In this document: piece by piece, positions 1 to 10,640 of the stretch
Position numbering within the stretch: the stretch's first letter is position 1
How the letters are laid out: every line of letters begins with the position of its first letter
Origin: Patagioenas fasciata
Taxonomy: Eukaryota; Chordata; Aves; Columbiformes; Columbidae
Reading direction: 5' to 3'
NCBI RefSeq assembly: GCF_037038585.1
Contig: NC_092525.1
Location: forward strand, 62,001 to 126,000
DNA: 64,000 bases
Position numbers and translations under genes: made by a program
Notes under the pieces: generated by a model
Databases searched by the model: none
Told to the model about the DNA's origin: nothing
What the model saw: the letters and a program-made list of their open reading frames with translations, nothing else

Positions 1-13
1 ATCTGTCCCACAT

Positions 14-205
14 TCATTCTTCACCACCCTGCAGCGGTTCTAGCAGGAGCTTCACACGTTTTCCCCCATTTAAGAGTTTAGATGCCAAAATATCCCAATA
101 AGAACCATAATGCTTGTTTACATCTAGAATTGTCTTAAATATACGTCCTCCTATGCATGTTACAGAACACTGTAACTCTGCTTTGTATATTAACATGTAA
201 TACAT
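14..205 (-). other. Small minus-strand ORF, conserved in both copies, function unknown
   Basis: A 63-codon minus-strand frame begins with ATG. Its duplicate at 38,724-38,915 keeps the frame with two amino-acid differences. It lies beside a CpG island (300-740) that could promote transcription leftwards. I do not recognise the protein. It has no obvious domain, signal peptide or membrane segment. Conservation between copies this recent says nothing about selection, so it may be non-coding or part of an unrecognised exon. Confidence 0.2.
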
Positions 206-299
206 GCCACTAAAACCGTATCAATTAACTGACTAGACAAAGTTTTCCTCTGGAATTTAACACGTGCATTAAAACTCCTCCAAACCGAAGCCCAGCTCT

Positions 300-740
300 A
301 CTAGGCCGTCCCACAAGCGCAGGGCTTGAGCTCTGGTTTGAGCCCGATGCCGCACTCCCCGCGCCGGGCTGCAGTACCGCGCTGTGGCCACCGGGCGGCA
401 GCACCAGCGACACCCGGCGGGCGGTGCACCGCGGGAGCACCGGGGCGCCACCGCGCATGCGCGGAACCGGGGCTGAACGTCCGCGTGCGTGCGGGGGTGA
501 CCTGCACCGGGGTGACCACCCGGGATCACCCACAGCAAACGAGTCACCCGGGACAACGCGGAACAGAGAATCCGCTCTAGAGAACCACCCCACCCAGAGA
601 ACCCTCCTCGGCGGAACCTCCCGGCGGCCCGTTCGAGCTCTCTAGTGCCCTATTTGCGTAGCCACGCCTCTGATTTGCATTTCTCCGCCCCATCCTCGCC
701 TCGCCTGTCGTTCCCACGCGCCCCGCCCCTCCTCTTATCT
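300..740. promoter_or_regulatory. CpG island with NRF1 motif, copy 1
   Basis: The interval is GC-rich with dense CpG. It holds a palindromic NRF1-type motif GCGCATGCGC at 453-462, a CTCF-like site at 368-405 and GC boxes (CCCCGCCCC) near 721. This is typical of a housekeeping-type promoter, but no downstream gene can be named. The long frames overlapping it on both strands follow from base composition. Confidence 0.6.
368..405 (+). promoter_or_regulatory. CTCF-like site 1 with upstream motif
   Basis: The core at 385-405 (TGGCCACCGGGCGGCAG followed by CACC) resembles the CTCF consensus. A GCTGCAGTACC element begins 17 bases upstream at 368, which is the position of the known upstream extension of strong CTCF sites. 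Two other sites (6,541-6,578 and 8,169-8,206) have the same element at the same 17-base spacing. Confidence 0.65.
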
Positions 741-828
741 CTCGCAATCTGATTTGCAGGCTTCGAATCTCAATTTGCATTCTCCCCGCCTACTCACCTC
801 CCTGCCCAAGCCCCGAGGAGATTTGCAT
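652..828 (+). promoter_or_regulatory. Cluster of octamer (ATTTGCAT) motifs, copy 1
   Basis: Perfect octamers (POU-factor type) occur at 673-680, 773-780 and 821-828. One-mismatch versions lie at 652-659 and 752-759. Several are followed within a few bases by C-rich GC-box-like stretches, as if a short module had been repeated. The cluster sits at the right shoulder of the CpG island. Duplicates lie at 39,383, 39,483 and 39,531. Confidence 0.5.
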
Positions 829-859
829 ATCCGGCACAACGCTCTGCTCTGTTCTGTTT

Positions 860-950
860 CTATTCGACCCCATCTATTTCTATTATTTCTACTTCTATTA
901 ATTCTCGTTCTATTTCTTTTCCTGTTTTCTGTTTCTTTCCCTGCGAAGTA
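860..950 (+). repeat. Pyrimidine-rich simple sequence (TTCTATT-like)
   Basis: The interval is made of irregular short repeats of TTCTATT and TTCT type following the octamer cluster. It has no coding signal. The copy is at about 39,570-39,660. Confidence 0.6.
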
Positions 951-999
951 CAAACCACACCTGATCTCACAGATGTCCAGTGTAACCTGCAGCTGCTTT

Positions 1000-3590
1000 T
1001 GGTAAATATGAGCAGAACTTTACAGCACACGGTTTTCCCAGCAACATGAAGCAGAGAGCGTACTCAAACAAAAAAAAAAAAAACAAACCACAAACACAAA
1101 GACGACACACAGCCTTGTAAGTCGGGTGATTAATTCTATTCAGTACGCTTTTACTTAAGTTAGATTACAAGAAAACTAAATTGGGCTCGCCCAGTGCCCT
1201 GTGAGTAGTAAAAACCATCACCACACAGTCAGTCACTCAGCAGAGAGCTCGCAGCAGCTCCCCGGCTGCCGCAGTTATGGAACGAAGCGTCTGGCTCGCA
1301 CACAGAGCCCCCCAGCCCCTGCTCCCACCGCTGAGCAGGTGCGGGTGCCGTTCTGCTCCCTGGGGGCAGCTCAGGCCTTTCCCTCAAGTGCACCCGCCAG
1401 AGACATTTCCGGGTAAGGATGAGTTTTTTAATCCTTTCTATAAACAGAATTTCTTTGCATTTTAAATACCTTGTACATAACTGACATTGACTCCTATGTC
1501 TCTTTTTACACATACGTATGTATTTAGGGAATATATTTGATTCATATATATCATCTATTTCCACTGTAATATATATCTACTTAGACATCTACACACTTGC
1601 GTATGCATTTACATGTATATATCTGCTTAAACTTATACAGAATATCTGTTTATGCTTATATATATCACCACTTATTATCTAGAATATCCATTTATACTTA
1701 CGCACCTGTTTAGCCTTCTCTTTGGACACAAATATCTTTCTAGACTTGCAGATGTTGGCATATTGTTACAATCATATTATTACATTTATGTATATTTAGA
1801 CAGAGCTATCGATTCACACTTGGCGTGTGGCACGATGAGCAGTGACACGTGGCCAGCTGCACGGCTCAAGCACGAGGGACACCCCGACCTGCCAGGGAAA
1901 AGCGCCACTGAGAGCCAGACAGAAACAAAGTACGTCAGAGCACGCTGTCAGATATTGGGGAAACACTCGTAGCATCCAGTTGCCTCTCTTTTTCAATTTT
2001 TAGAACAAATACCCATCTGCTTAAGTACACCTAATAAATTATATGCTGCACCTACTCAACAATTACTCTTAACTATGGAAGTCAACATGTAAATTTAAGT
2101 TTCATTGATAGGAAAATCAGTGAGATAGAAGACATGGGTTTACTTTAAAAAATAAATAAATATCCCCATTCCTGCAGTGCAGCATAAGGCTACGAAAAAG
2201 GAGCGTCAGACTCACGAACACTTTTGGCTGCACTGCAGCACACAGGGGAACACGTTTCTGTGACCGTGACAGCTCGACTGTCGCAACCGGGAACCCAAAG
2301 CCCAGCGGTGCCACCAACCTTTGCCAGGCCTGCCGTGCTGGGCTCTGCGGAAGGAAATGGACTTTGGTTGGTTGTTTCAAAGAAAATGAACAGTCCTGTT
2401 GTTGATGCGGCCACTGCCCACTACATCACCTGGGAAGATCCACTCGGAGGGCAGGTTCATAAAATGCAGCTTCTTGGAATGAGGAATGCTGCCGTTTTGG
2501 AAGATTTCTTACCAACTGAAGTCAGAACTACACACTGTAGGTTAAGAGAAAAAAGTCACTATTGAAACAATAACTCATCCAAACCACACATGGACTCACC
2601 GCCACCAGTTACGAGGCTGAAAGTGCTTCTTGGGATCACCTGGCAAACACGCAGAACAAAACCGATTTGCCCAGGTGCCTGTATCTCTGTCAGCTTTTTG
2701 AGTACTATTCTAAGATATTTTAAAAACCTATTGAGTGAAAAAGAACAAAGCATTTGTCATTGAATCAGGTTGTTTCTTCTGGACATCTGAACTCTTACAA
2801 ACACCTCCTTTCCTCTTTTAGTACAAAATCATTTCCATAGTATCATTCAATAGTAAGCCCACAGAAACAGAAGATTACGCTTTCAGGAAGAGAAAATAAC
2901 CAGAGGGAGGTGAGCTCTGCACAGGTGTACCGTGCTCCAGAACAGACCTTATTTTTAGTACTCCTGGTAAAATATTTCGTATTAAAAATATAGAAGGAGA
3001 GTCGGTGCATTCTTAATGTTAACTTTAAAGTCCACTCTACAAGTACCTCAGGAAAAGTGCAGACACGCGTCCTAGCCGTACCTTGTACGGGCAGACCGCT
3101 CTGGATTCCTTCTGTCTGTCTGGTACTTCTGTAGCAGAAGACGGGGCAACCGCGGTGAAACGGTGGCAGCAGACATCCAGCTGAAAGAGGAAAAGCCCTT
3201 CAGAACAAAGCTGGAGAGGAACCTGACACTTCCTTTTTTCTTGTGAAGGCTACAGTTGAGTGGAGAAAAAAGTATTTTGCACCATCTTCAGTACAGCTGT
3301 TGATACGGCCACTGGAGCGTTTGCGTTTTTTGGATAACCAGGCCATTTTTGACTCATTGGCAGTCTGAGTTCCCTAGAACACATTTTCCCAGATACACAC
3401 AGAACACAGACACAGATATCACCCAAGTATAGCCAAGATTTCCTTCCTCGCCCTGGATGCTGTCATTGAAGAGCCCAGCAGCCCATCCGTCCTCGTGAAC
3501 CGCCCCACTGAAAAAAAAAAAAAATTATCTTTTCCAGGCTGTTTCTTCAAAGGGTAAAGATATTTTAAATTGCAGTTATCTTTTCCAACA
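1000..3590. other. Gene-free A+T-rich stretch, copy 1
   Basis: I see no gene here. The interval includes an interrupted A-run at about 1,070-1,083, a TATA-rich stretch at about 1,500-1,800 and otherwise ordinary sequence. Open frames are short and lack recognisable domains. The copy at about 39,710-42,310 differs by point changes, A-run length and an 18-bp insertion at about 40,801-40,818. Confidence 0.6.
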
Positions 3591-3599
3591 AAGTGATTT

Positions 3600-4425
3600 T
3601 GTGATTCCTTTGAAAAGGAGGGTAAGCTTGCCAGAGAAAGATAGCGACAGGGAGCAAGACAAGGTGACACAGAGAGAGGGGCAAAAGGGCCAGGGAGCAG
3701 GGCAAAGGGAAGAAGAGGCCAAAATGAGAGACAAGGAGCAGGAGACAGAGACGGTGGGAAAAATCCTTGAATGGGCAGTAGGAGAGACAGACAAAGGAGA
3801 AGTGGGCGCCGGGCTGCGGGACAGAGACAGGAAGGAGGAAACGCAGTGACAGGGAGCAGGGCAGAGCGACAGAGAAACAAAAACAAAGAGGGAAGAGGAC
3901 AGAGAAACCAGGAGTAAGACAAGGAGAAGGGCAGAGAAACAGGAACCGGGGTGGGTAGGGAGCAGGACCAAGAGATGGGGCGAGGATGGAGATGGAGGAA
4001 GAAACCTGGGATGGCCAACAGGACAGGGAAGAATATGACTGTGGGTAGGGAGCAGGACACAGGGATACAGCGAGAAACAATGGGACAGGGAGCAGCATTA
4101 AAGGTCAGAAAGAATAAGAGATGAACAGGAAGGAGGAATGGAACGCCGAGATGCTGAACAAAAAACGCCAGCAACAGTGAGCGAGACAAACGAATAGAGA
4201 GAGAAGGGCAAGGCAGGAAGAAGAGAGATAGGAAGGTGGGAGATAAGAGCTGCACGTACAGGTACTGAGAAGAAAAGAACAGCAGGGAACAGGCCAGAGA
4301 AACTGTGGGGAAAAAAAGAGACTGATGCAGATCAAGACAAAGATATGGAAAAGGGAAAAACAGCTATAGAAGATGGAGCAGGACACAAAAATAGAGAGAA
4401 AAGGAGAGGTATAGGGAAGCAAAAT
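3600..4425. repeat. Purine-rich low-complexity tract, copy 1
   Basis: The plus strand is composed largely of G and A over about 800 bases, built from degenerate GACAGGGAGCAGGG and GAGAAACAGG-like words. The strand asymmetry removes stop codons from the minus strand and creates a 278-codon frame (3,419-4,255) rich in Ser, Leu, Pro and Phe with no protein-like pattern. The tract could form intramolecular triplex structures, which is inference. Confidence 0.75.
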
Positions 4426-4479
4426 TTTAAAATAATAATAATAAACCAAAACCACCACCAAGGAGGGGCAGGGAGGCAC

Positions 4480-5430
4480 TAGGACGTGCAATTGGGGGAC
4501 GAGGCCCCGAGGGCCAGGGACTCACAGCGGCTCTCGCTTTCGGTGGCTGCCAGGAGGCTTCTAACAGCTCAGACGCTCCCGTCTCCTTCTCTCCTCCCTT
4601 CCTCTCCGGTAACTTGGGGCGCTCGGCCGTCCTCAGCCTAGGAGAACACGGTGGGGTGTCAGGGCTCCTACGAGACGAGGCTTCGGGGACATGGAGCCTC
4701 GCTGGCTCGCTCGCCAGGCAGCCGTCCCGCTCCAGGATACGCGCACGGACCCTGCCGCGCACGTTGGCCCCCGGCCCGCCGCACGCCGCGCAGAGGGAGC
4801 CTTCGCCACCCGGAGAGAGGGGCTCGCTCTCTCGCCCGCCGCAGGAAGCGGACGTTGGGCCGACGGCCCCGCATTTCTTCCTCTTTACCTCTCCCCAACC
4901 TCTCTGGCTCCAGCAGCAGCAGCCCCCGTCCACGCACGGGACGTGCTCCCCTGTCCCTTCTCCCGCCACGCTGCCAGACGAGCCTCGCCAGCCCGAGGCG
5001 GGCGCAGCCAACGGCATCCCCCAGGATGGGAGCGAACGGCCACATCCTCAGCGCGGCCTCTGGGAGAGGGAGAGAAGAAGCAGCGGCCGTTAGCACCGTA
5101 GCTCACCCCTGCCCCAGCCTGCTCCTTCCGCAGGGGCCACCGGAGAGGTGCCGAGGGCCGGCTTGCCGCCTTCACGACGGGGCTAGGGAGCGGCCCAGGA
5201 ACACGGGACGGGCTCGCAGGAGCTGCCGGAGCTGGGGGCGGCTGCACGGGGCGAGCGGGGCCGCGGGAGGAGGCTCGGGGGGAGCTCTGGCGAGCTGGGG
5301 ACGCACCCGGCGTCTGCCCCCGGCCGGCTGTCGCCTCCTGCTCCTCTGCTGCACGCTGGGGACGGAGGACGGCGCCGCGTCTCCCACCCGGGCGCTGCTC
5401 CCCAGGTTCCATTCCCCGCCTGGGCTGGCG
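4480..5430. promoter_or_regulatory. CpG island, copy 1
   Basis: This interval is strongly GC- and CpG-rich and starts where the purine-rich tract ends. Several long overlapping frames on both strands are rich in Arg, Ala, Pro and Gly and none resembles a known protein. It could be a promoter for an unidentified transcript. Confidence 0.55.
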
Positions 5431-6440
5431 GGTCTGCTGAGCATCGGGCGTTCACAGCTCCCCCTCAGAAACACAGAAATTCCAAATTAGAGTTCAGCCT
5501 CTGAAAAATATAGAGCAGGAGAAAGCAGAGGAATTAGTCAGAATAAGGGACAGGAGAGCAGCTGAGCTAACGGAGGATTCGAGGGAAACGGGCCACCTCA
5601 ACACACAAGGCATCCTCAAAAAATCAGAGCAACTGCAGCAACGCCAGACAGCATTAAGACAAACTGACACCGTTTAGGACACGCTCAGCATAAAAGCAAA
5701 CACATCCACCGGTGCAGGAAAGCATCTCGCCCCTTCCCCACAGCACCGCCACAGGACACAGCCCTGTGAGGCCACAGGACGGGCTCGTACTGAAACGGAG
5801 AAATAAGCTTGACAGCAGAGTCAATTACACCGTTAAGCAGGCAATGTTTCTTTCATCTGCACTGGGGAGCTCTGGGGGTCGTCCTCTGTAAGTGCTCCCA
5901 CGACTGGATGCTCTTGCATTGCTTATAGTCACACAGCTGCTACACATTAATTACAATTGTTTTAAATTTTAAACATACAATATATCTAGCCTAAGAAATA
6001 ATTGATGAAGTTAGTTATAAGTGTTTAGTTTCTCACTGACAACACATCTATTAGTTAAAAATAAACTAAGCTCTCAGCTTCTAAACAATGTGTTATTCAA
6101 TCTTCTGTCTCCCTCTTGTCATGCAGAAGGATCTAAAAGGTGAAAAACATCCCCTCATCGTGCAGGCGGTCAGAAAGCATTTACCCCACGTGAACCGGTT
6201 AATGAAGGGTACATCTTCTATAACTTCATCGCAGTATACATTAACTTGGTAGCTTCTCTTGAATTCCCCCCTTTTCAATATACTTGCAAACTCTTTGGCA
6301 GTATAAATCTACGAAATATTATCATCTCGGGTTGTGGTACAGCACAATTATTTGTTACCCACTAGCGGTACCAAACAGAACACTGTAGCGTAATGTAAGT
6401 AAAAACGACTAGCATCAAAATCAGAGTCCTAAGATCAATG
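5431..6440. other. Gene-free stretch, copy 1
   Basis: I recognise nothing functional here. The 61-codon minus-strand frame at 6,093-6,278 is not recognisable. The duplicate occupies about 44,154-45,163. Confidence 0.55.
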
Positions 6441-6540
6441 CTGACAGAACTGCGAAGCCGCAGCTCCTGCCGGTTCTGGCGTTGGTTTCTGGCACTCCTG
6501 ACCGCTTCGGGTCAAACGGCGCCTCTTCCCCCGGCCGTGC

Positions 6541-6578
6541 GCTGCAGTACCCGAGTTTCGCCACAGGGCGGCAGCACT
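6541..6578 (+). promoter_or_regulatory. CTCF-like site 2 with upstream motif
   Basis: GCTGCAGTACC at 6,541-6,551 is followed 17 bases from its start by the core TCGCCACAGGGCGGCAGCAC at 6,558-6,577. Orientation and spacing equal those of sites 1 and 3. It lies at the left edge of a CpG island and just left of the junction where the two large copies diverge. Confidence 0.6.
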
Positions 6579-7354
6579 GAGACCGCCGCGGCAGCCCCGG
6601 GCGAGCGGTCGTGCCGCGTTTCGCGGGAACTCCGCAAAATAAACCCCAGAAAACAAACGCGACAAAACAAAAAAGCACACAGAGAGCCGCGGAACGAAAG
6701 CCGCACGTACAGGACACAGAACCCGCCGGGCCTCGCCCCGAGCTCCCGCCGAAGCGGCGCCCGACCCGCCACGCCACCGAGCCTGCCACCGCGCCTTAGC
6801 TCTTGTTTGAAACGTCTCCCCCGACTAACGGGGGCTGCGCCGCTCCCGGAGGGACTGCTGTCCCGGAGGGACACACGGCTCCAGACCGCAAGCCTTCGGC
6901 GGACCTGCCCTCGGGGTCACACACCTCCCACCGGCTTCGCCAACTCGGCCGTAAGGGCAGGGGGGAAACCGAACCGAACGCCTCCTCACCGCGCCGGCCC
7001 CTCCCGCTCCTCCCGTTCCAACGGCACGGTCACCCTCGCCGCGGCCGCACTCACCTGCCGCCTCTTTCGCCGCTCCGTTCCCCTCGCACTCTCCCACCGT
7101 CCCGCCGGGCTCCGCGGGCACCGACACCCGCCGCGCCCCGGAGACCTCCGCGGCGGGAGGCCCCCGGCTGTCGCCTCCTTCCCCTCTGCCTTTCTGCCGC
7201 CTCCGGGGACCTCACGAAGGGCTGCCCTGAGCCGCCTACCTCCAGGTCCCCGGGCGCCGGTTGCAGCAACCGCTCCGCAACCGCCCCGACCCCCGTTCCC
7301 GTTAATTCCCGGTACCCACCCCGAGACACCACGGACCCGCTCGCCAGGACCCGC

Positions 7355-7760
7355 GCTGATTGGCTGCTTTCCACCCCCCCACACTGTCCTCCTATTGGAT
7401 GCTCCGTCCGGTGCCCAGGAGCCAGCAACGCCCGCCCCTCCGGCAAAATGATAGCCTGCCTAGGCACGTCAATCACCATTTTCTCCGCCTATCAGAGCTC
7501 GCAGTGAGGGCAGGCGCAGTAGGGAGAGAGCAGCACCCGCCCCTTTCCGCAACACGATTGGCTGCCGAAGACAAGTCAATCATCATTCTCTTGGCCCATC
7601 AGTACTCGCAGTTTGCGCATGCGCAGTACGGAGCGTCCGACACCCGCCCCTCCGGCAATCTGATTGGTGGACAGAATGGCAATTGACGTGCCTTGGTAGC
7701 CTATCAGCGATCCGCCCCCCCCCCAGCCTTCCCGCGCCATCTGATTGGCCCGCTCTGCAC
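7355..7760 (-). promoter_or_regulatory. Tandem CCAAT-box / NRF1 promoter-like array
   Basis: Five inverted CCAAT boxes (ATTGG on the plus strand) lie at 7,359, 7,394, 7,557, 7,663 and 7,744. An NRF1 motif TGCGCATGCGCAG lies at 7,614-7,626. From about 7,434 to 7,710 the sequence is an imperfect direct repeat of about 107 bases. Each unit has CGCCCC, then a CCAAT or diverged CCAAT, then a GTCAAT or GCAATT motif, then a CTATCAG or CCATCAG motif. This looks like a promoter segment that grew by tandem duplication. Confidence 0.6.
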
Positions 7761-8168
7761 CCTCACCCGTCTGCTCTCCGCCCTGCCGGGACCCACACGC
7801 CCTTTGCCCGCGCGGCTTCCAGCAGCCGCGTTTGAAAGGAAACAACAAACCGCGCTCCTTTGCTTTACGCTGACAAGCGGGGCGGGTGGTCACCTACCCT
7901 TAAATTCATTGTGAACAGAGAGAGCCCTAAGGAGCTCCGGCCGGCAGGTTTCTCTCCCCTGTGCCCGGGACCGAGGAGACGCCGCCGCCTCCTGCTGCCG
8001 CCTCGCCCGTTCCTCTCGCAGCGGGGCTGCCCCGGGAGAGCCGGGCGCCTCTTTTTTTCCCGGCGGCTCGTCCGACCGCTGCCCCCCCCTTTCTGACGGG
8101 CACGACCTCGGTCGCAGCGGCAGCGCCCCCCTCTTACCCGCGGCACGGGCACCGGGCGCCGCTCCCCA

Positions 8169-8206
8169 GCTGCAGTTCCGGGCGGTGGCCACCAGACGGC
8201 AGCACC
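8169..8206 (+). promoter_or_regulatory. CTCF-like site 3 with upstream motif
   Basis: GCTGCAGTTCC at 8,169-8,179 precedes the core TGGCCACCAGACGGCAGCAC at 8,186-8,205, again 17 bases start to start. It closes the right side of the CpG-rich interval and is missing from the right-hand large copy, which lacks 2,977 bp here. Confidence 0.65.
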
Positions 8207-8300
8207 GAGCGCGGTCACGCAGCGCCCCCGGGCCCCGCAGCGCGGGCGCTTTTTCTTGACCCGTGGGCAGCCTGAGCTCCCCGAACGCGCTTTCCCAGAG

Positions 8301-9624
8301 CCGCGCACATGGCAGACACACTGATAAAAGATAATAGCCCGACATTGCTAAAATGTGTTTTTTTCCTAAAGATGCCTTCTGTCCTAATAAAATACATTGC
8401 CTCTCCCTGTGCCCCGTGTCTTGTCTGCAGCAGTAACTCGGCTCGCCCGCAGCTGTGGCAGCTCTGCTGCTGCTACAGGGTCAGTTCCAGCCCTTACCCT
8501 CGGCTGAGCAGCAGCCGGGCAGGCGCTGCTGCTCTGGGCGCTGCGCATCCTTCAGGAACGGTTCTCAAACGATCCTGTGCAACGATGTCCAGAGCCAGGA
8601 CCCCGCGACGGGGGGACAGGAGCACACGGCCGGGCCCGTCCCGGCTCGGGGCTGTTTCCGCAGTCGCTGTGAGCTGATCCGTGAGCTGGAACCAACCTCC
8701 CCATGCCCCGGCCCGGCCCTTTGTCCCCGGCTTTCCCAGGGCAGCGCAGCGGGCTGGGTCACACCAACTGTTCTCTGCCGGCACCACCCAGCCGGGTCAC
8801 CTGTGTCTGCGGTTGTGGGGACACCCCACGGGCTCCCTGGAAACGGACATCACAGCACTGAGAGGGGGCGTTCAGGAGCCTCTGCGCTTTTGGGTTGGTT
8901 TGTTTGGGGTTTTTTTCCTTTTGTTGTTTTGATCGTTAGCTTCTTGTTGTTGGTTGGTTTGTTTTTAAGCTGTTACTCTATATAGCTCATCCATGGTGCT
9001 TATAGAGCATGGGTAAATCTACCCTGCTTCCTCACAGGAGACAACCATCTCGCTTTACAACAGGTGATTGAATCTGCTATAGAAAAGTTCAACCACCTCC
9101 TGTACAGCAAAGGATAAAAGAAAGTATGGATTTTTGTTGCATCTAATCCACAATGCAAGTACCCATTAACAATACATTCAAATATTCACAGTGAAGGTAG
9201 TTCCTGGCACGATTGTATTAGCATTCTTACTATTTTACGGGAGAAACACAGGGCACAGCTGATTTTGCCCACGTGCAGCGCAGTGATCACACGGGTGCGG
9301 TGAACCGGGTGGAAGGCCCTAGAAAAGGAAAATCAGCCTCCGTGTGCAGGGCCAAAACAGAAATCCTTTTCAAACTGTGCCATTTTAAAAAGCTACCAGG
9401 GGTATAAAGCAGAAAAAAGAGCAGTGAATGTGTATAATGACACAATTTGATGGTTTTCCAGTTTCATGATGTGCTCTTTTACTAACAGTGTCTGCTGGAG
9501 TGGATACCCTGGACACCAACAAGCGGGTCCTGGTGCTGTGCCCATGGTGATTCATCCACTGTGGCCGTGGGTGTCAGGCCCTGATACAATAGACACAAAA
9601 CCTTGGGAGGGAGGTGATCACAGT
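8301..9624. other. Gene-free stretch, left copy only
   Basis: No recognisable gene. AATAAA occurs at about 8,386 and a G/T-rich patch at about 8,890-8,970. The whole interval is absent from the right-hand copy, which joins AGAA at 45,371-45,374 directly to sequence matching 9,629 onward. Confidence 0.55.
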
Positions 9625-9670
9625 AGAACGCTTAAAGATAATGAGCTAGCAGACTTGATTTAATCTTTAC

Positions 9671-9793
9671 TTAAAAATACACATGGCTGCTGTCTTTTCT
9701 ACAGTTTAGGTAGGACAGGCTCCAATATCTCTATGAATTACAATACATGACAAAAATTAAAGGGGGAAAGCTTTATTTTTACAATGGTAAATA
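9671..9793. other. Microinverted segment, orientation 1
   Basis: This segment of about 122 bases appears reverse-complemented at 45,413-45,535, with flanks collinear on both sides. Short TTTA/TAAA sequences stand at the ends. Which orientation is ancestral cannot be told from the window. Confidence 0.85.
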
Positions 9794-9990
9794 CAGTCTA
9801 AATCAATTTGGGAAACAGGTAAAGGGGTGTAGCAAATGAGGCACAGACGATCCTGTTTTATCTCAGAAGGCTTTGGCGTATTTACAGCTTTAGGCACAGC
9901 GTGTCCAATCCCGTATAAAATGCACTGTCCATACCAATTCAGCCTGTCCCCCGATATAAGGACATCAGGATGCCACCCTGCATTCACCAA
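9757..9990 (-). other. Minus-strand ORF of unknown origin
   Basis: A 77-codon frame lies in the same orientation as the broken ERV to its right. The protein is not recognisable and might be a degraded 3' part of a retroelement, by position only. The young ERV of the right-hand copy is inserted inside the corresponding sequence; the empty target site here is gcaaat at 9,832-9,837. Confidence 0.2.
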
Positions 9991-10640
9991 GGGACAATCC
10001 TGATCTAATGTTCTCTGTGTATTCTACACCAATATCTGTTCGTCAACAAACCTTTTACTGGTTTCAATTTCTTTCCCTGATTATTCTTTTTCAAATACAA
10101 TGCGTATGTAACATTTTGTATTGTGTAATATGCATTATATAATAGACAATATATGATTTAAAACATATCTCATTATATATTACATGTAGTGCATTACTAT
10201 ACTACACATCTCGGGTATACCCACCCAGACCTGTGCAGCATATTAATATTATTTACAGTGGCCACCATTAATTACAATATTCCCTGGTTGCTGTTCCCCA
10301 GGGAGTCAAACGATCCTTTTCCACTGTCACAAAATACAGCCCGGGCGGGATTTCTTCCGAATCGCTCCTGTCCATTGTCCACTACCTATTTCACAATCAC
10401 AATAACAGACAATTGGTTAACCGTAAGTATTGGACTATAAAATCACCCGAGACACAAGTAACAACAGATCACTAAAGACACAAACAATTGTACAATTGCT
10501 AAGGCACAAACAGCAAAATCACTAAAGGTACCTTTATCAAATTACTGTTCCCTTGTTTTTCTCTTTTATTTATTGTTTTCTCATTTTCCTCTTTAGTTTT
10601 TTATTTCTTTTTAATTTACCCAATTTACCAAAACGCGCAG
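9991..10640. other. A+T-rich stretch without recognisable gene
   Basis: No gene or second LTR was found. The interval holds a TATATA-rich part (about 10,120-10,190) and a C/T-rich part (about 10,550-10,620). The duplicate at about 51,863-52,525 has small indels. If the minus-strand ERV had its downstream LTR here, it is no longer recognisable. Confidence 0.5.

Larger units (their letters stand above)
1..6651. repeat. Segmental duplication, left arm, copy 1
   Basis: This block is repeated in the same orientation at 38,711-45,374. The two copies are almost identical, with for example two substitutions in the first 240 bases. Small indels include an 18-bp insertion in the other copy at about 40,801-40,818. 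Homology is already present at base 1, so the true left boundary lies outside the window. The right boundary is the AGAA at 6,648-6,651, where the other copy jumps to sequence matching 9,625 onward. The arm contains two CpG islands (about 300-740 and 4,480-5,430), two CTCF-like sites and a purine-rich tract, with no recognisable host gene. Confidence 0.95.
6440..8300. promoter_or_regulatory. Large CpG island between two CTCF-like sites
   Basis: About 1.9 kb of GC- and CpG-rich sequence is bounded by CTCF-like sites 2 and 3. The middle holds an array of CCAAT boxes and an NRF1 motif (separate entry). Long frames (for example 337 codons at 6,438-7,451, plus) are Pro/Arg/Ser-rich and absent as coherent proteins. 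Almost all of it (from 6,652) is missing in the right-hand large copy. It is probably a promoter or bidirectional promoter, but no gene is identified on either side. Confidence 0.6.

Noticed and set aside
3419-4255. 278-codon minus-strand open frame, also at 42,143-42,979
   Set aside because: It lies across the purine-rich tract, where stop codons are depleted on one strand. The translation is low-complexity Ser/Leu/Pro/Phe, and overlapping frames are open too.
4651-5490. 279-codon plus frame in a CpG island
   Set aside because: All frames on both strands are long here because of GC content. The frame is not kept in the second copy (broken at about 43,580), and composition is Arg/Pro/Ser/Ala without a domain.
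6438-7451. 337-codon plus frame in the large CpG island
   Set aside because: Pro/Arg/Ser-rich translation overlapping a promoter-like array, with equally long frames in other phases. No recognisable motif.
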